Part shown: positions 7,477 to 17,602 of the stretch, piece by piece
Layout: each line of letters starts with the position of its first letter
How positions within the stretch are numbered: the first letter of the stretch is position 1
DNA from: G965195345 sp965277775
GTDB taxonomy: Bacteria; Pseudomonadota; Gammaproteobacteria; CAKMZV01
Length of the DNA stretch: 64,000 nt
Assembly (NCBI GenBank): GCA_965277775.1
Contig: OZ255843.1
Span: 1-64,000 of the forward strand
Direction: 5' to 3'
Notes under the pieces: generated by a model
What the model was told of the DNA's origin: nothing
Database searches by the model: none
The model's input: the letters and a program-made list of their open reading frames with translations, nothing else
Translations under genes and position numbers: made by a program

Positions 7477-9771
7477 ATGGCAACGATCACGATTGATGGA
7501 AAACAAGTAAAGTCGCAAGAAGGGCAGATGCTAATCGATGTGGCAGATTCTGCTGGCGTTGAGATTCCTCGTTTTTGCTATCACCCCAAACTGAGCGTAG
7601 CGGCCAACTGTCGGATGTGCTTGGTTGAAGTCAAAGGCTCTCGTAAACCTGTACCAGCTTGTGCGACTTTGGTGACCGATGGCATGATCGTCCAAACGAG
7701 ATCTGTTGGGGCAAAAAATGCGCAAAAATCGGTGATGGAATTTTTGCTCATCAATCATCCCTTAGATTGTCCCATTTGTGACCAAGGCGGTGAATGCGAG
7801 TTGCAAGACGTCTCGCTTGAATTTGGCGCAGATATTTCTCGCTACACAGCCAATAAACGCGTGATTCGAGACAAAAACATTGGTCCCTTGATTCACACCG
7901 ATTTAACGCGGTGCATCCATTGCACGCGTTGCGTTCGCTTTGGTAAAGAAATTGCTGGTATTCAAGAATTGGGCATGATTGGACGCGGAGAATTCAGCGA
8001 AATCACAACCTCATTAGAAAAAAGTGTGGATTCAGAGTTGTCGGGCAATGTGATTGATTTGTGCCCTGTGGGCGCATTGACATCCAAACCCTTTAGATAT
8101 TCGGCACGGCCTTGGGAGATTACTTCAAAAGAGGGCATTGCCGCGCACGACAGCAGTGGCTCAAATTTGAGTTATCACATCAAAAAAGACACTTTAAAAC
8201 GCGTTGTGCCAAGAACCAACGAAGCCATCAATGAAGTTTGGTTGTCTGACAGAGACCGTTTTTCATATGAAGGTGTGCAAACAGAAAAACGCTACTTGAG
8301 TCCGAAAATCAAAATTGACGGCGAGTGGCAATCAACCGACTGGCAAACGGCATTGGACCATGCTCAAAAAATCATCAGCCAAGCATCGCCGCACATCTTA
8401 TCGAGCGAATCGCAAACGGTTGAAGAGTTGTATTTGCTCAAGCGCATTGCAGAAAAAACCGAAGGCGCCATGGATACGCGATTACGTCGTTCAGCCAAGG
8501 TCAAGGTGCCACTGCAAACCACACCTGAATTGCCCGTATTTGAATCGTTCGACACGGTGATGTTGGTTGGCTCCGAATTGACCCACGAACACCCCATGGT
8601 TGCTCATAGAATCCGTAAGAGTCAAGCCAAAGTTCTGTGTTTGGATGCCAAAAAACATGTTTTCAGAATGAATCAGATTGATTCTCAAGTGCTCAAGCCT
8701 TCTCAATGGATTGCGTTCTTGGCAAGCGCCACCAAAGCCTTATTAACAGCAGAAAATAACAGTGCAGCCATTAAAACCTTGGGTCTGACAGACTTGGCCA
8801 TTTCTGAAGCCGCGCAAAAGTGGGTTGAGCAATTAATGGCTTCAAACAATCCTGCCATCATCTTGGGCAACATCGCGCAACAAAGCGATGCGTTTTCAGA
8901 ACTGCAACAATGGGCTCAATTATTGGCAAAACATTGCCAAGGCAGTTGCATCGTCTTGCCGATTGCAGCCAACTCTGTGGCGGCCGACCAACTCGGATGC
9001 GCGCCCCTTAAACACAGTGTGCATGAAATGTTCAGCGCATCGGCCGAGCATCCCTTGGTCGTGGTCGGCATTGAACCAGAATACGACACCTTATATGGTC
9101 AGGCGTTGGTTCAACGCATGGCACAAACCAAAGTGGTGGCCTTGAGTGCCTATCAATGCGATTCAATAGAGCAACATGCCGATGTCATACTGCCCATTGC
9201 AACTTATGCCGAAACTTCGGGGTCGTTTGTCAATATGGCCGGTCAACGGCTATCTTTTGCGGCCATCGTTGCTGCCCTCGGTGATTCTAAGCCGTGTTGG
9301 AAAGTTCTACGCGTTTTAGCGAATTTATTAGACGTCGAAAATTCAGAATACGATAGCTCAGCGGACGTGCTCAACGAAGCAATACAACAATTGACCGCAG
9401 CTATTCCAACAAATGAAGCAATGCCTGAGGCCTATCAGCCCTCAAGCCAACAAGGTCTGGAAGGCATTGTTTACTGGCATGCATTCGCCGTGGACTCTGT
9501 GGTGCGCAATGCTCAGGCGTTACAGGACTCAAAATTAGCCCAACAAGGACGCTATTGTTTGCTATGTGCTTCTGATTTTAAACAAGATGAACCTGTTGAA
9601 TTCAACGTCGGCGATCAAACCATCGCGGCTCAAAGTCAAATCAGTGATGATGTGGCTCAAGGCGTTTGCTGGATACCCGCCATAGAAGTTGGCGCTTCAT
9701 TAACTTCGGTCGGCGCTGTTTCCATGGGCAACAAGCCCATCACCGTAGAGCACCGCGCAGGGCAAGGCTAA
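7477..9771 (+). CDS. nuoG: NADH-quinone oxidoreductase subunit G
   Basis: NuoG is the large peripheral subunit that carries electrons through clusters N1b, N4 and N5. In order the 764 residues show an N-terminal 2Fe-2S domain (FCYHPKLSVAANCRMC, then PVPAC), the His-Cys site HPLDCPICDQGGEC for N5, CIHCTRCVRFGKEIAG with the distal DLCPVGAL for N4, and a long molybdopterin-oxidoreductase-like domain that no longer binds the cofactor. I see no obvious cysteine set for the extra N7 cluster found in some bacteria. The less conserved C-terminal third (after about residue 280) is typical. Confidence 0.96.
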   Translation: MATITIDGKQVKSQEGQMLIDVADSAGVEIPRFCYHPKLSVAANCRMCLVEVKGSRKPVPACATLVTDGMIVQTRSVGAKNAQKSVMEFLLINHPLDCPICDQGGECELQDVSLEFGADISRYTANKRVIRDKNIGPLIHTDLTRCIHCTRCVRFGKEIAGIQELGMIGRGEFSEITTSLEKSVDSELSGNVIDLCPVGALTSKPFRYSARPWEITSKEGIAAHDSSGSNLSYHIKKDTLKRVVPRTNEAINEVWLSDRDRFSYEGVQTEKRYLSPKIKIDGEWQSTDWQTALDHAQKIISQASPHILSSESQTVEELYLLKRIAEKTEGAMDTRLRRSAKVKVPLQTTPELPVFESFDTVMLVGSELTHEHPMVAHRIRKSQAKVLCLDAKKHVFRMNQIDSQVLKPSQWIAFLASATKALLTAENNSAAIKTLGLTDLAISEAAQKWVEQLMASNNPAIILGNIAQQSDAFSELQQWAQLLAKHCQGSCIVLPIAANSVAADQLGCAPLKHSVHEMFSASAEHPLVVVGIEPEYDTLYGQALVQRMAQTKVVALSAYQCDSIEQHADVILPIATYAETSGSFVNMAGQRLSFAAIVAALGDSKPCWKVLRVLANLLDVENSEYDSSADVLNEAIQQLTAAIPTNEAMPEAYQPSSQQGLEGIVYWHAFAVDSVVRNAQALQDSKLAQQGRYCLLCASDFKQDEPVEFNVGDQTIAAQSQISDDVAQGVCWIPAIEVGASLTSVGAVSMGNKPITVEHRAGQG

Positions 9772-9777
9772 AGTCTG

Positions 9778-10839
9778 ATGTTTAATGAACTCACGCTATT
9801 ACTAAATTACCTTTTGCCATGGGAGCTGTCATTGGCGCTCACCTTTTTGGTGCAGTCGCTGGTTGTCATTTTGCCTGTGATGTTAGGCGTCGCCTATCTG
9901 ACTTACGCTGAAAGAAAAATCATCGGCTATATGCAAGTGCGTTTAGGCCCCAATCGAGTAGGTCCCAAAGGTTGGTTGCAACCCATAGCCGATGCGGTGA
10001 AATTGATGTTCAAAGAGATCATCGTCCCAACAAAATCCAACGTTTGGCTATTTTTGGTGGCACCCATGCTCTCCATTGCCCCTGCAGTGGCCGTTTGGGC
10101 AGTGGTTCCTTTTGGTGATGGTATGGTTGTGGCTGACATTGACATTGGCTTGCTTTACATACTTGCAGTCGGCTCGATTGGCGTTTATGGGGTCATTGTT
10201 GCGGGCTGGGCATCCAACTCAAAGTACGCCTTCTTAAGTGCTGTTCGCGCTTCGGCTCAAATCGTTTCTTATGAAATTGCCATGGGATTTGCCATGGTGA
10301 CCGTGCTCATGGTTTCTAAATCGATGAATTTGACGACTATCGTTCTAGACCAATCCGGTGGTTTTTGGAATTGGTATTGGATCCCCTTGTTCCCCATGTT
10401 CATTGTCTATTTTATTTCTGGTGTGGCAGAAACCAACCGTGCACCCTTTGATGTGGCAGAAGGCGAGTCTGAGATCGTTGCTGGCTTCCACGTTGAATAT
10501 TCGGGCATGACCTTTGCCGTGTTTTTCTTGGCCGAATACGCCATGATGATCTTGATTGCGGTATTGACTTCAATATTGTTTTTGGGCGGCTGGCATTCGC
10601 CATTTGAAGGCATCCCCTTGCTTGGCACGGTCTTCTCATTCATCCCCGGTACGTTCTGGCTCATATTCAAAACGGCTACCATGTTGCTGTTCTTTTTATG
10701 GTTCAGAGCCACATTCCCCCGTTATCGTTACGATCAGATCATGCGTTTGGGCTGGAAAGTCTTTATTCCATTAACGTTATTCTGGGTTTTTGTGGTCGGG
10801 TTTTTGGATTACTTTTCAATTGGTCCTTGGTTTAAATAG
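9778..10839 (+). CDS. nuoH: NADH-quinone oxidoreductase subunit H
   Basis: NuoH is the membrane subunit that closes the quinone channel and links it to the proton path. The 353-residue protein has about eight membrane helices. It carries the highly conserved loop AYLTYAERKIIGYMQVRLGPNR and the acidic loop ETNRAPFDVAEGESEIVAG, which takes part in quinone binding and coupling. The spacing to nuoG is 6 nt and to nuoI 2 nt. Confidence 0.97.
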   Translation: MFNELTLLLNYLLPWELSLALTFLVQSLVVILPVMLGVAYLTYAERKIIGYMQVRLGPNRVGPKGWLQPIADAVKLMFKEIIVPTKSNVWLFLVAPMLSIAPAVAVWAVVPFGDGMVVADIDIGLLYILAVGSIGVYGVIVAGWASNSKYAFLSAVRASAQIVSYEIAMGFAMVTVLMVSKSMNLTTIVLDQSGGFWNWYWIPLFPMFIVYFISGVAETNRAPFDVAEGESEIVAGFHVEYSGMTFAVFFLAEYAMMILIAVLTSILFLGGWHSPFEGIPLLGTVFSFIPGTFWLIFKTATMLLFFLWFRATFPRYRYDQIMRLGWKVFIPLTLFWVFVVGFLDYFSIGPWFK

Positions 10840-10841
10840 TT

Positions 10842-11333
10842 ATGTTGCAATTTATAAAACATCAGATTAAAAGTTTCACTTTGTGGGAACTGTTACAAGG
10901 TATGGCCGTCACAGGTCGGTACTTGTTCAAAAGAAAGGTCACGGTGCAATTTCCTGAGGAAAGAACGCCCTTGTCGCCCCGTTTTAGAGGCAAACACGCC
11001 CTAAGAAGATACCCCAACGGCGAAGAGCGTTGCATTGCTTGTAAATTATGCGAGGCTGTCTGCCCAGCAAACGCCATCACCATTGAATCTGAAGAACGTG
11101 CCGATGGCACACGACGCACCATTCAGTACGATATCGACATGTTTAAATGTATTTATTGTGGTTTTTGTGAAGAAGCGTGCCCTGTGGACGCCATTGTTGA
11201 AACCCGTATTTTTGATTATCATTATGAGTCGGCTCAGGACAAAGTGATGACCAAAGAAATGTTAATGGATATGGGCGATCGCCACGAACAACAAATCGCC
11301 GCAGATAGAAGTATTGAATCGAATTATCGATAG
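10842..11333 (+). CDS. nuoI: NADH-quinone oxidoreductase subunit I
   Basis: NuoI holds clusters N6a and N6b, two 4Fe-4S centres that pass electrons toward N2. The 163-residue protein shows both ferredoxin motifs intact, CIACKLCEAVCP and CIYCGFCEEACP, each ending in the Cys-Pro that completes the other cluster. The N-terminal amphipathic stretch that anchors the protein to the membrane is present. Confidence 0.97.
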   Translation: MLQFIKHQIKSFTLWELLQGMAVTGRYLFKRKVTVQFPEERTPLSPRFRGKHALRRYPNGEERCIACKLCEAVCPANAITIESEERADGTRRTIQYDIDMFKCIYCGFCEEACPVDAIVETRIFDYHYESAQDKVMTKEMLMDMGDRHEQQIAADRSIESNYR

Positions 11334-11339
11334 GAAGTC

Positions 11340-11999
11340 ATGTTTAGTTTTGAGCAGTTTGTCTTTTATTTTTTAGCCTTGGTTTGCATTGTTGCCGCCA
11401 TTAGGCTGATTACAGCGCGTAACCCTGTGCAAGCGGCCTTATTCCTGGTGCTGGCCTTTGTTTCATGCGCAGGCATCTGGATTTTATTACACGCCGAGTT
11501 TTTAGGTATTGCTCTGATATTGGTCTATGTTGGAGCCGTGATGGTGCTGTTCTTATTTGTGGTGATGATGTTGGACATCAACATGGCTGTCATTCAACAA
11601 GGCTTCACCAATTATCTGCCCATTGGCTCAATCATTGCTCTGATTGTTTTGGCTGAAATCATTCTGATTATCAATACCAATGTGTTTACCCAAACCTTAG
11701 ACATTGATGCAGCAGGCGCCATCAGTACAGGGTCTAATACCAAATTACTTGGGTTTGAGCTCTACACCAAATACTTATACCCAGTGGAGTTGGCAGCGGT
11801 GTTACTGACCGTCGCCATCGTTGCGGCCATTGCCTTGACCTTGCGTAAGCGCACAGGTGAATCCAAGTACCAAAACATTGCCAAACAAGTTCAAGTGAAA
11901 GCCAAAGACCGTTTAAAAGTTGTTGAAGTAGAGAGTTGTGCAGATCGCCATCAACAAAGACCACTTCAACCCACAGAAGACGATAACACCGATAAATAA
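11340..11999 (+). CDS. nuoJ: NADH-quinone oxidoreductase subunit J
   Basis: NuoJ is a membrane subunit with five helices; its third helix carries the strained segment seen here as LILVYVGAVMVLFLFVVMML. The 219-residue protein has a hydrophilic C-terminal tail of about 45 residues after the last helix, longer than the minimal form, which reaches to just before nuoK. The gap to nuoK is 10 nt. Confidence 0.95.
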   Translation: MFSFEQFVFYFLALVCIVAAIRLITARNPVQAALFLVLAFVSCAGIWILLHAEFLGIALILVYVGAVMVLFLFVVMMLDINMAVIQQGFTNYLPIGSIIALIVLAEIILIINTNVFTQTLDIDAAGAISTGSNTKLLGFELYTKYLYPVELAAVLLTVAIVAAIALTLRKRTGESKYQNIAKQVQVKAKDRLKVVEVESCADRHQQRPLQPTEDDNTDK

Positions 12000-12009
12000 G
12001 GGCCTATCT

Positions 12010-12315
12010 ATGTTAGAACTCAGTGATTTTTTAGGATTTGCCGCCATTTTGTTCACCATCAGTTTTGCTGGCATTTTTCTCAATCGCAAGAACATCATTA
12101 TGATATTGCTGTGCATTGAATTGATGTTGTTGGCTGTCAACACCAATTTGGTTGCCTTCTCATTTTACTTAAATGATTTAACGGGACAAGTCTTTGTCTT
12201 CTTTATCTTAACCGTTGCCGCAGCGGAAGCGGCCATTGGATTAGCCATATTAGTGATTCTCTTCCGTAATAAGAGAACCATTAATGTTGAAGATTTGAAC
12301 CTACTGAAAGGATAA
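12010..12315 (+). CDS. nuoK: NADH-quinone oxidoreductase subunit K
   Basis: NuoK is a small antiporter-like membrane subunit with three helices and two glutamates essential for proton transfer; these appear in CIELMLLAVN and in VAAAEAAIGLA. The 101-residue length is standard when the ATG at 12010 is used. An open frame reaches upstream to 11938 but lies inside nuoJ and has no homology. nuoL starts 3 nt after its stop. Confidence 0.97.
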   Translation: MLELSDFLGFAAILFTISFAGIFLNRKNIIMILLCIELMLLAVNTNLVAFSFYLNDLTGQVFVFFILTVAAAEAAIGLAILVILFRNKRTINVEDLNLLKG

Positions 12316-12318
12316 TCA

Positions 12319-14295
12319 ATGAGCGTGTACACCCTTAGTTTGATTGCATTGTTAGCACCCTTGGGTGCTTCCCTTGTTGCAGGATTCTTTGGCAAAGTCA
12401 TTGGGCGCAAGATGGCGCATCGCGTGGCCATATCGGGCGTGGGTCTGTCCACATTGTTGTCAGCCATTGTTTTTTATAAAATATGTGTGCTCGATGAACC
12501 CATATTGAACGTCAACCTCTATCAATGGCTGCAATTTGCTGATACGCAACTACACATTGGCTTATTGATAGACAGCCTTTCGGCGACCATGATGTTGGTG
12601 GTCACTTTTGTGTCCTTGATGGTACACATTTACACCATTGGCTACATGGACCATGACGAGGATTACGACCACGATAATCCCTATTACCAAAGATTTTTCT
12701 CCTATATTTCGTTGTTCACCTTTGCTATGTTGACATTGGTGATGTCCAATAACTTCCTCCAGTTGTTTTTTGGTTGGGAAGCCGTGGGTTTGGTTTCCTA
12801 TCTGCTCATTGGCTTTTATATGAAAAGGCCCACAGCCATTGCTGCCAACCTCAAGGCATTTCTGGTCAACCGTGTTGGAGATTTCGGCTTTTTGCTCGGC
12901 ATTGCGGGGGTGCTGATGTTTTTTGGCACCTTAGATTACGCCCAGTTCTTTGCTGCCTTACCCCAAGGGGCGCACCAAACCATCAATATTGTGGGTGGCT
13001 ACGAATGGCAAGTGGTGACGGTCATTGGATTGCTATTATTTGTGGGGGCGATGGGCAAATCTGCGCAAATGCCTTTGCACGTATGGTTACCCGAGTCTAT
13101 GGAAGGTCCCACGCCCATTTCTGCTTTGATTCACGCAGCCACTATGGTGACCACAGGTATTTACATGGTTGCACGGCTATCGCCCTTATTTGAGCTGTCA
13201 GAAGTTGCATCTTCGAGCATTTTAATCATTGGCGCGAGCACTGCACTGTTCATGGGCTTTTTAGGCGTGGTACAAAACGACATCAAACGCGTGGTGGCTT
13301 ATTCCACCTTATCGCAATTGGGCTACATGGTTGCGGCCTTAGGGGTTTCAGCCTATTCAATCGGCTTCTTCCATGTCATGACTCATGCCTTTTTTAAAGC
13401 CTTGTTGTTCTTAGGTGCAGGTTCGGTAATCATTGGCATGCACCATAAACAAGACATTCGCGAAATGGGCGGACTCAAAAAATACATGCCCATTACTTGG
13501 ATCTGTATGTTGATCGGCTCCCTGTCATTGATTGGCACGCCAGGCTTTTCAGGCTTTTTCTCAAAAGACTCGATCATCATTGCCGTTGAAAACACCGAGC
13601 GATTTGGCGCGACTTACGCCGAATTTGCGCTTTTGATCGGTGTGTTTTTCACCGCCCTCTATTCTTTTAGAATGTTCTTTATGGTGTTCCACGGCAAAGA
13701 AAGTGAATACGTTGCCGCTCATCCGCCGCATGAATCACCCAAGGTGGTGACTGTGCCGCTAATATTACTCGCCATACCCTCGGTTTTCATTGGCGGCATC
13801 GCTGTGAGTAGTTGGGTGTTTGGCGATTATTTTGCTGACAGTCTGTTTGTTGCAGAGGACCATACCACCTTAAAAATCATGGCCGAACAATATCATGGGG
13901 TATTTGCAATGATATTGCACAGCTTTGTCACCTTACCCTTTTATTTTGCCCTTGCTGGTGTAGCCGCCGCATGGTATCTGTATCTCAAACGCCCTGAATT
14001 GCCTGAAAAAATATCGATTCAGTTCAATGGCTTATACCGCTGGATGTTAGATGCATACGGTTTTGACCGCTTTAACGAATGGGCTTTTGTCCAAAACACC
14101 CAACGCATCGGCACATTTTTCTGGTCCAAAGGCGATGTTGCCACCATTGATGATACCTTAATCAACGGCGGGGCGGCGGGCATTGGTCGAATTGCCCAGA
14201 GTTTACGACTGTGGCAAAGCGGCTACTTGTATCACTATGTTTTCGTCATCATCATTGGTTTGATGGGCTTATTAACTTGGCTAATCTTTGTTTAA
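12319..14295 (+). CDS. nuoL: NADH-quinone oxidoreductase subunit L
   Basis: NuoL is the distal antiporter-like proton pump subunit of complex I with a long lateral helix at its C terminus. The 658-residue protein has many membrane helices and conserved motifs: FFGWEAVGLVSYLLIGF with the key Glu, GAMGKSAQMPLHVWLPESMEGPTP split across the discontinuous helix with its Lys, and the HATMVTTG and HAFFKALLFLGAG His segments. The C-terminal 120 residues form the lateral helix and final membrane anchor. A 51-nt gap to nuoM is the largest inside the nuo set. Confidence 0.97.
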   Translation: MSVYTLSLIALLAPLGASLVAGFFGKVIGRKMAHRVAISGVGLSTLLSAIVFYKICVLDEPILNVNLYQWLQFADTQLHIGLLIDSLSATMMLVVTFVSLMVHIYTIGYMDHDEDYDHDNPYYQRFFSYISLFTFAMLTLVMSNNFLQLFFGWEAVGLVSYLLIGFYMKRPTAIAANLKAFLVNRVGDFGFLLGIAGVLMFFGTLDYAQFFAALPQGAHQTINIVGGYEWQVVTVIGLLLFVGAMGKSAQMPLHVWLPESMEGPTPISALIHAATMVTTGIYMVARLSPLFELSEVASSSILIIGASTALFMGFLGVVQNDIKRVVAYSTLSQLGYMVAALGVSAYSIGFFHVMTHAFFKALLFLGAGSVIIGMHHKQDIREMGGLKKYMPITWICMLIGSLSLIGTPGFSGFFSKDSIIIAVENTERFGATYAEFALLIGVFFTALYSFRMFFMVFHGKESEYVAAHPPHESPKVVTVPLILLAIPSVFIGGIAVSSWVFGDYFADSLFVAEDHTTLKIMAEQYHGVFAMILHSFVTLPFYFALAGVAAAWYLYLKRPELPEKISIQFNGLYRWMLDAYGFDRFNEWAFVQNTQRIGTFFWSKGDVATIDDTLINGGAAGIGRIAQSLRLWQSGYLYHYVFVIIIGLMGLLTWLIFV

Positions 14296-14346
14296 GCTGT
14301 CCATCCCATGATGAATGTTTCCAACTTTAAATAATAGACAAACACG

Positions 14347-15846
14347 ATGATTCTTTCACTGCTCATTTGGATACCCATAGCGACTGGCGTTGCGTGTTTG
14401 TTGCTGGGCGATAAGCACGAAAAAATAGCGCGCTACTTCGCGGTCGGGGTCAGCCTTGCCGTGTTTTTCATATCATTGATTTTGTATTTTGATTTTGACC
14501 CAACCACACCCGCTTTGCAGTTTGTGGAACGTCAGCCGTGGATTGGTTATTTCAACATTGATTACTATCTCGGTATCGATGGTTTGTCTATGCCGCTGAT
14601 CATCTTATCGACTTTCTCCTCATTCATTGCCATCCTGTCGGCGTGGGAGGCCATCAAAGACCGATTCAGTCAATATTTGGCGGCATTCCTTATTTTAGAA
14701 GGGCTGATGGTCGGGGTATTCAGTGCCATGGACGCCATCTTATTCTACGTGTTCTGGGAAGCCCTGCTGATTCCAATGTTCTTAATCATCGGTATTTGGG
14801 GTGGTGCCAGAAGGGTCTATGCCACGATTAAATTCTTTTTATATACCTTTCTGGGTTCGGTGTTTATGCTCATTGGATTTATTTATCTATACGTACAAAC
14901 GGGCACCTTCGTCATCGCCGATTTCCATCAGCAGCCCCTCGCCATGCTGCCGCAAACCTTGCTGTTTTTTGCGTTCTTTGCGGCTTTTGCCGTCAAAATA
15001 CCCATGGTCCCTGTACACACGTGGCTACCAGACGCACACGTCGAAGCACCCACCGCAGGTTCAGTCATACTGGCAGCAGTATTATTGAAAATGGGAGGCT
15101 ATGGTTTTGTTCGGTTCAGCTTACCCATCGTACCCGACGCCGCTTTTGAATACGCCACCTTCATGATTGTACTGTCTTTAATCGCCATTGTTTACATTGG
15201 TTTTATTGCCGTTGTGCAAAAAGATATGAAAAAATTGGTCGCTTATTCGTCCATATCGCACATGGGCTTTGTGACTTTGGGTTTGTTTTTGGCTTGGGAC
15301 ATCATCGCCAATACCCAATCGGCAGACGGTGCCGTATTGGCAATGGAAGGTGCAATGATGCAAATGATTTCTCACGGTTTTATCTCGGCTGCCATGTTCT
15401 TGGGCATTGGCGTGTTGTACGACCGCATGCACTCCAGAGCCATTGCCGATTATGGCGGTGTGGTCAATGTGATGCCCATTTTTGGGTTCTTTGCCGTCTT
15501 CTTTGCCATGGCCAATGCTGGCTTACCCGGCACCTCGGGCTTTGTCGGTGAGTTCATGGTTATATTGGCTGCGTTCCAAGGCAACTTCTGGTTTGGCTTC
15601 ATTTCTGCCATCACCTTGATTTTGGGTGCCGCTTATACACTTTGGATGGTTAAACGGGTTATATTTGGGCAAGTTGGCAACGATAAAGTCGCCCAATTGA
15701 TGGATTTAAATAAACGTGAAATTTCAATCATGAGTATTTTGGCGGCTGCCACTCTAATATTTGGATTATGGCCAGACCCCATCATTGCTGTGATGCAAAC
15801 CTCGATTGAGCATTTACTCCAACAAGCCACCACCTCAAAACTATGA
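14347..15846 (+). CDS. nuoM: NADH-quinone oxidoreductase subunit M
   Basis: NuoM is the middle antiporter-like proton pump subunit. The 499-residue protein shows the Glu motif FYVFWEALLIPMFLIIG, the Lys-containing discontinuous helix region FAVKIPMVPVHTWLPDAHVEAP, and the His-containing MISHGFISAAMFLGIG. Its stop overlaps the nuoN start by four bases (ATGA at 15843-15846), so the two are translationally coupled. Confidence 0.97.
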   Translation: MILSLLIWIPIATGVACLLLGDKHEKIARYFAVGVSLAVFFISLILYFDFDPTTPALQFVERQPWIGYFNIDYYLGIDGLSMPLIILSTFSSFIAILSAWEAIKDRFSQYLAAFLILEGLMVGVFSAMDAILFYVFWEALLIPMFLIIGIWGGARRVYATIKFFLYTFLGSVFMLIGFIYLYVQTGTFVIADFHQQPLAMLPQTLLFFAFFAAFAVKIPMVPVHTWLPDAHVEAPTAGSVILAAVLLKMGGYGFVRFSLPIVPDAAFEYATFMIVLSLIAIVYIGFIAVVQKDMKKLVAYSSISHMGFVTLGLFLAWDIIANTQSADGAVLAMEGAMMQMISHGFISAAMFLGIGVLYDRMHSRAIADYGGVVNVMPIFGFFAVFFAMANAGLPGTSGFVGEFMVILAAFQGNFWFGFISAITLILGAAYTLWMVKRVIFGQVGNDKVAQLMDLNKREISIMSILAAATLIFGLWPDPIIAVMQTSIEHLLQQATTSKL

Positions 15847-17273
15847 CCATGGATTATTCTTTATTCATTCCTGAAATAGCCTTGCTGTTGGTGACTTTGA
15901 CCATATTGATGGTTGAAGTCTATGTGGGCGAAAAAGCCCCAAGAGCCGGTTACTGGATGGCGCAGACAGCCCTGTTTGGTGTGGGCATGTACACCGTATT
16001 CACCTTTAGTCTTGGGGCAGAGGCCTCATTTAGCGGCGGTTATGTGCGCGACGTCTTTGGCGATGTGGTCAAACTGTTCATCTATCTCACAGGATTCTTA
16101 ACCTTGGTTTACTCCAAACGTTATGCGGCTGACCGCAAGATGCTACGCGGTGAATTTTATGCCATGATCTTGTTCGCCATTTTGGGCGCGCAAGTGTTGG
16201 TGTCTGCCTTCAATCTGCTCACCATTTATATGGGATTGGAGCTGATGTCATTATCGCTTTACACCTTAGTCACTTGGCGCAGAGATGATGTCAGAATCAC
16301 TGAAGCTGCCATGAAATACTTTGTCTTGGGCTCATTGGCATCGGGCATATTGCTCTACGGTATGTCGATGATTTATGGTGCCACAGGACACATCCAAATT
16401 GATGAAATTGCCCGCGTGGTTGCCCAATCACCTGATAGTCAATTGTTCAACTTCGGACTGGTATTTTTGGTGGTGGGTGTGGCCTTCAAATTAGGCGTTG
16501 TCCCTTTTCATATGTGGATGCCCGATGTCTATCATGGCTCGCCTACAGTGATTACCTTGTTTTTGGCAACGGTCTCTAAATTGGCCGCTTTTGCCATGCT
16601 TATTCGTCTGTGGGTCGATGCCTTATCACCCAGCTTAGAAGCCATTCAACCCATGGTCATGATGTTGTGTGCCGCCTCCATCATCGTCGGTAATGTGGTC
16701 GCCATCGCGCAGTCCAACTTAAAACGGATGTTGGCCTATTCAGCTATCTCACACATGGGCTTTGTTTTGATGGGTATTGCTGCTGGTACCGATCAAGGCA
16801 ATGCAGCCGCGCTGTACTACATGATTGTTTATACTTTGACGGGCGCCGCAGGTTTTGGCCTGATCTTATTGCTGAGCACCGCCACCAATGAATCGGATCA
16901 ATTGGCTGATTTGAAAGGCTTGGCGAAACGCGCACCCAAATTAGCCTTGTTGTTATTGATCATCATGTTCTCAATGGCGGGCATTCCACCAACCATTGGC
17001 TTTTATGCCAAACTGTTGGTGCTTGAAGCCGCCGTTGACGCGGATTTGGTCTGGCTGGCCGTGTTGGGTGTCTCCATGTCAGTTGTCGGAGCTTTTTATT
17101 ATCTGAGAGTCATCAAACTGATGTATTTTGATGAAGCCGAAAACCCAGAAGCCGTTGCCAAACCGGACGCCGACAGCAACCTCATTCTAAACTTGAACGT
17201 CGGCAGTTTAATCGTACTGGGTGTGTTTCCTGCGCCGCTCATCGCTTTGTGCTTTGCCATTTTCGGTTTATGA
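15843..17273 (+). CDS. nuoN: NADH-quinone oxidoreductase subunit N
   Basis: NuoN is the antiporter-like subunit next to NuoK. The 476-residue protein has about fourteen helices and the conserved MGLELMSLSLYTLV Glu segment, FKLGVVPFHMWMPDVYHGSPT with the Lys, and the C-terminal GFYAKLLVLEAAV. The ATG at 15843 overlaps nuoM; a second in-frame ATG at 15849 is equally plausible and gives MDYSLFIPE. Its stop overlaps the next gene by four bases. Confidence 0.96.
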   Translation: MTMDYSLFIPEIALLLVTLTILMVEVYVGEKAPRAGYWMAQTALFGVGMYTVFTFSLGAEASFSGGYVRDVFGDVVKLFIYLTGFLTLVYSKRYAADRKMLRGEFYAMILFAILGAQVLVSAFNLLTIYMGLELMSLSLYTLVTWRRDDVRITEAAMKYFVLGSLASGILLYGMSMIYGATGHIQIDEIARVVAQSPDSQLFNFGLVFLVVGVAFKLGVVPFHMWMPDVYHGSPTVITLFLATVSKLAAFAMLIRLWVDALSPSLEAIQPMVMMLCAASIIVGNVVAIAQSNLKRMLAYSAISHMGFVLMGIAAGTDQGNAAALYYMIVYTLTGAAGFGLILLLSTATNESDQLADLKGLAKRAPKLALLLLIIMFSMAGIPPTIGFYAKLLVLEAAVDADLVWLAVLGVSMSVVGAFYYLRVIKLMYFDEAENPEAVAKPDADSNLILNLNVGSLIVLGVFPAPLIALCFAIFGL

Positions 17274-17572
17274 ATGGATTCATCGCTGTTGGGTTGATCT
17301 TCGTATTCATCTTAGCCAATATTCCTTTTATCAGCAATACGTTTTTTTTTAACTTATTCAGAAGCAAGCAACCCGTCAATTGGCTTTTAAGGCTGATACA
17401 ATGGCTTTTTTATATGCTGGTGTCATTGCTGATTATGCTGGGCATTGAATATTATCTAACAGGTCAAAATCATCCCCAAGCGTGGGAGTTTTATTACACC
17501 AATTTATTTTTATTCACCATTTTTGCATTTCCAGGTTTTATTTGGCAACTGTATTGCCACCAGCCAAAGTAA
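17270..17572 (+). CDS. DUF2818 family small membrane protein
   Basis: This 100-residue protein belongs to DUF2818, a family found at the 3' end of nuo operons in many beta- and gammaproteobacteria. It has three hydrophobic helices (about residues 4-20, 40-60 and 73-90) and the signature segment WEFYYTNLFLFTIFAFPGF. The ATG at 17270 overlaps the nuoN stop (ATGA), so translation is coupled to complex I. Its role is not known; an assembly or accessory role for complex I is an inference from position only. Confidence 0.8.
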   Translation: MNGFIAVGLIFVFILANIPFISNTFFFNLFRSKQPVNWLLRLIQWLFYMLVSLLIMLGIEYYLTGQNHPQAWEFYYTNLFLFTIFAFPGFIWQLYCHQPK

Positions 17573-17602
17573 GATTCAATCTTTAAAGACCGCGCCGTTT
17601 TT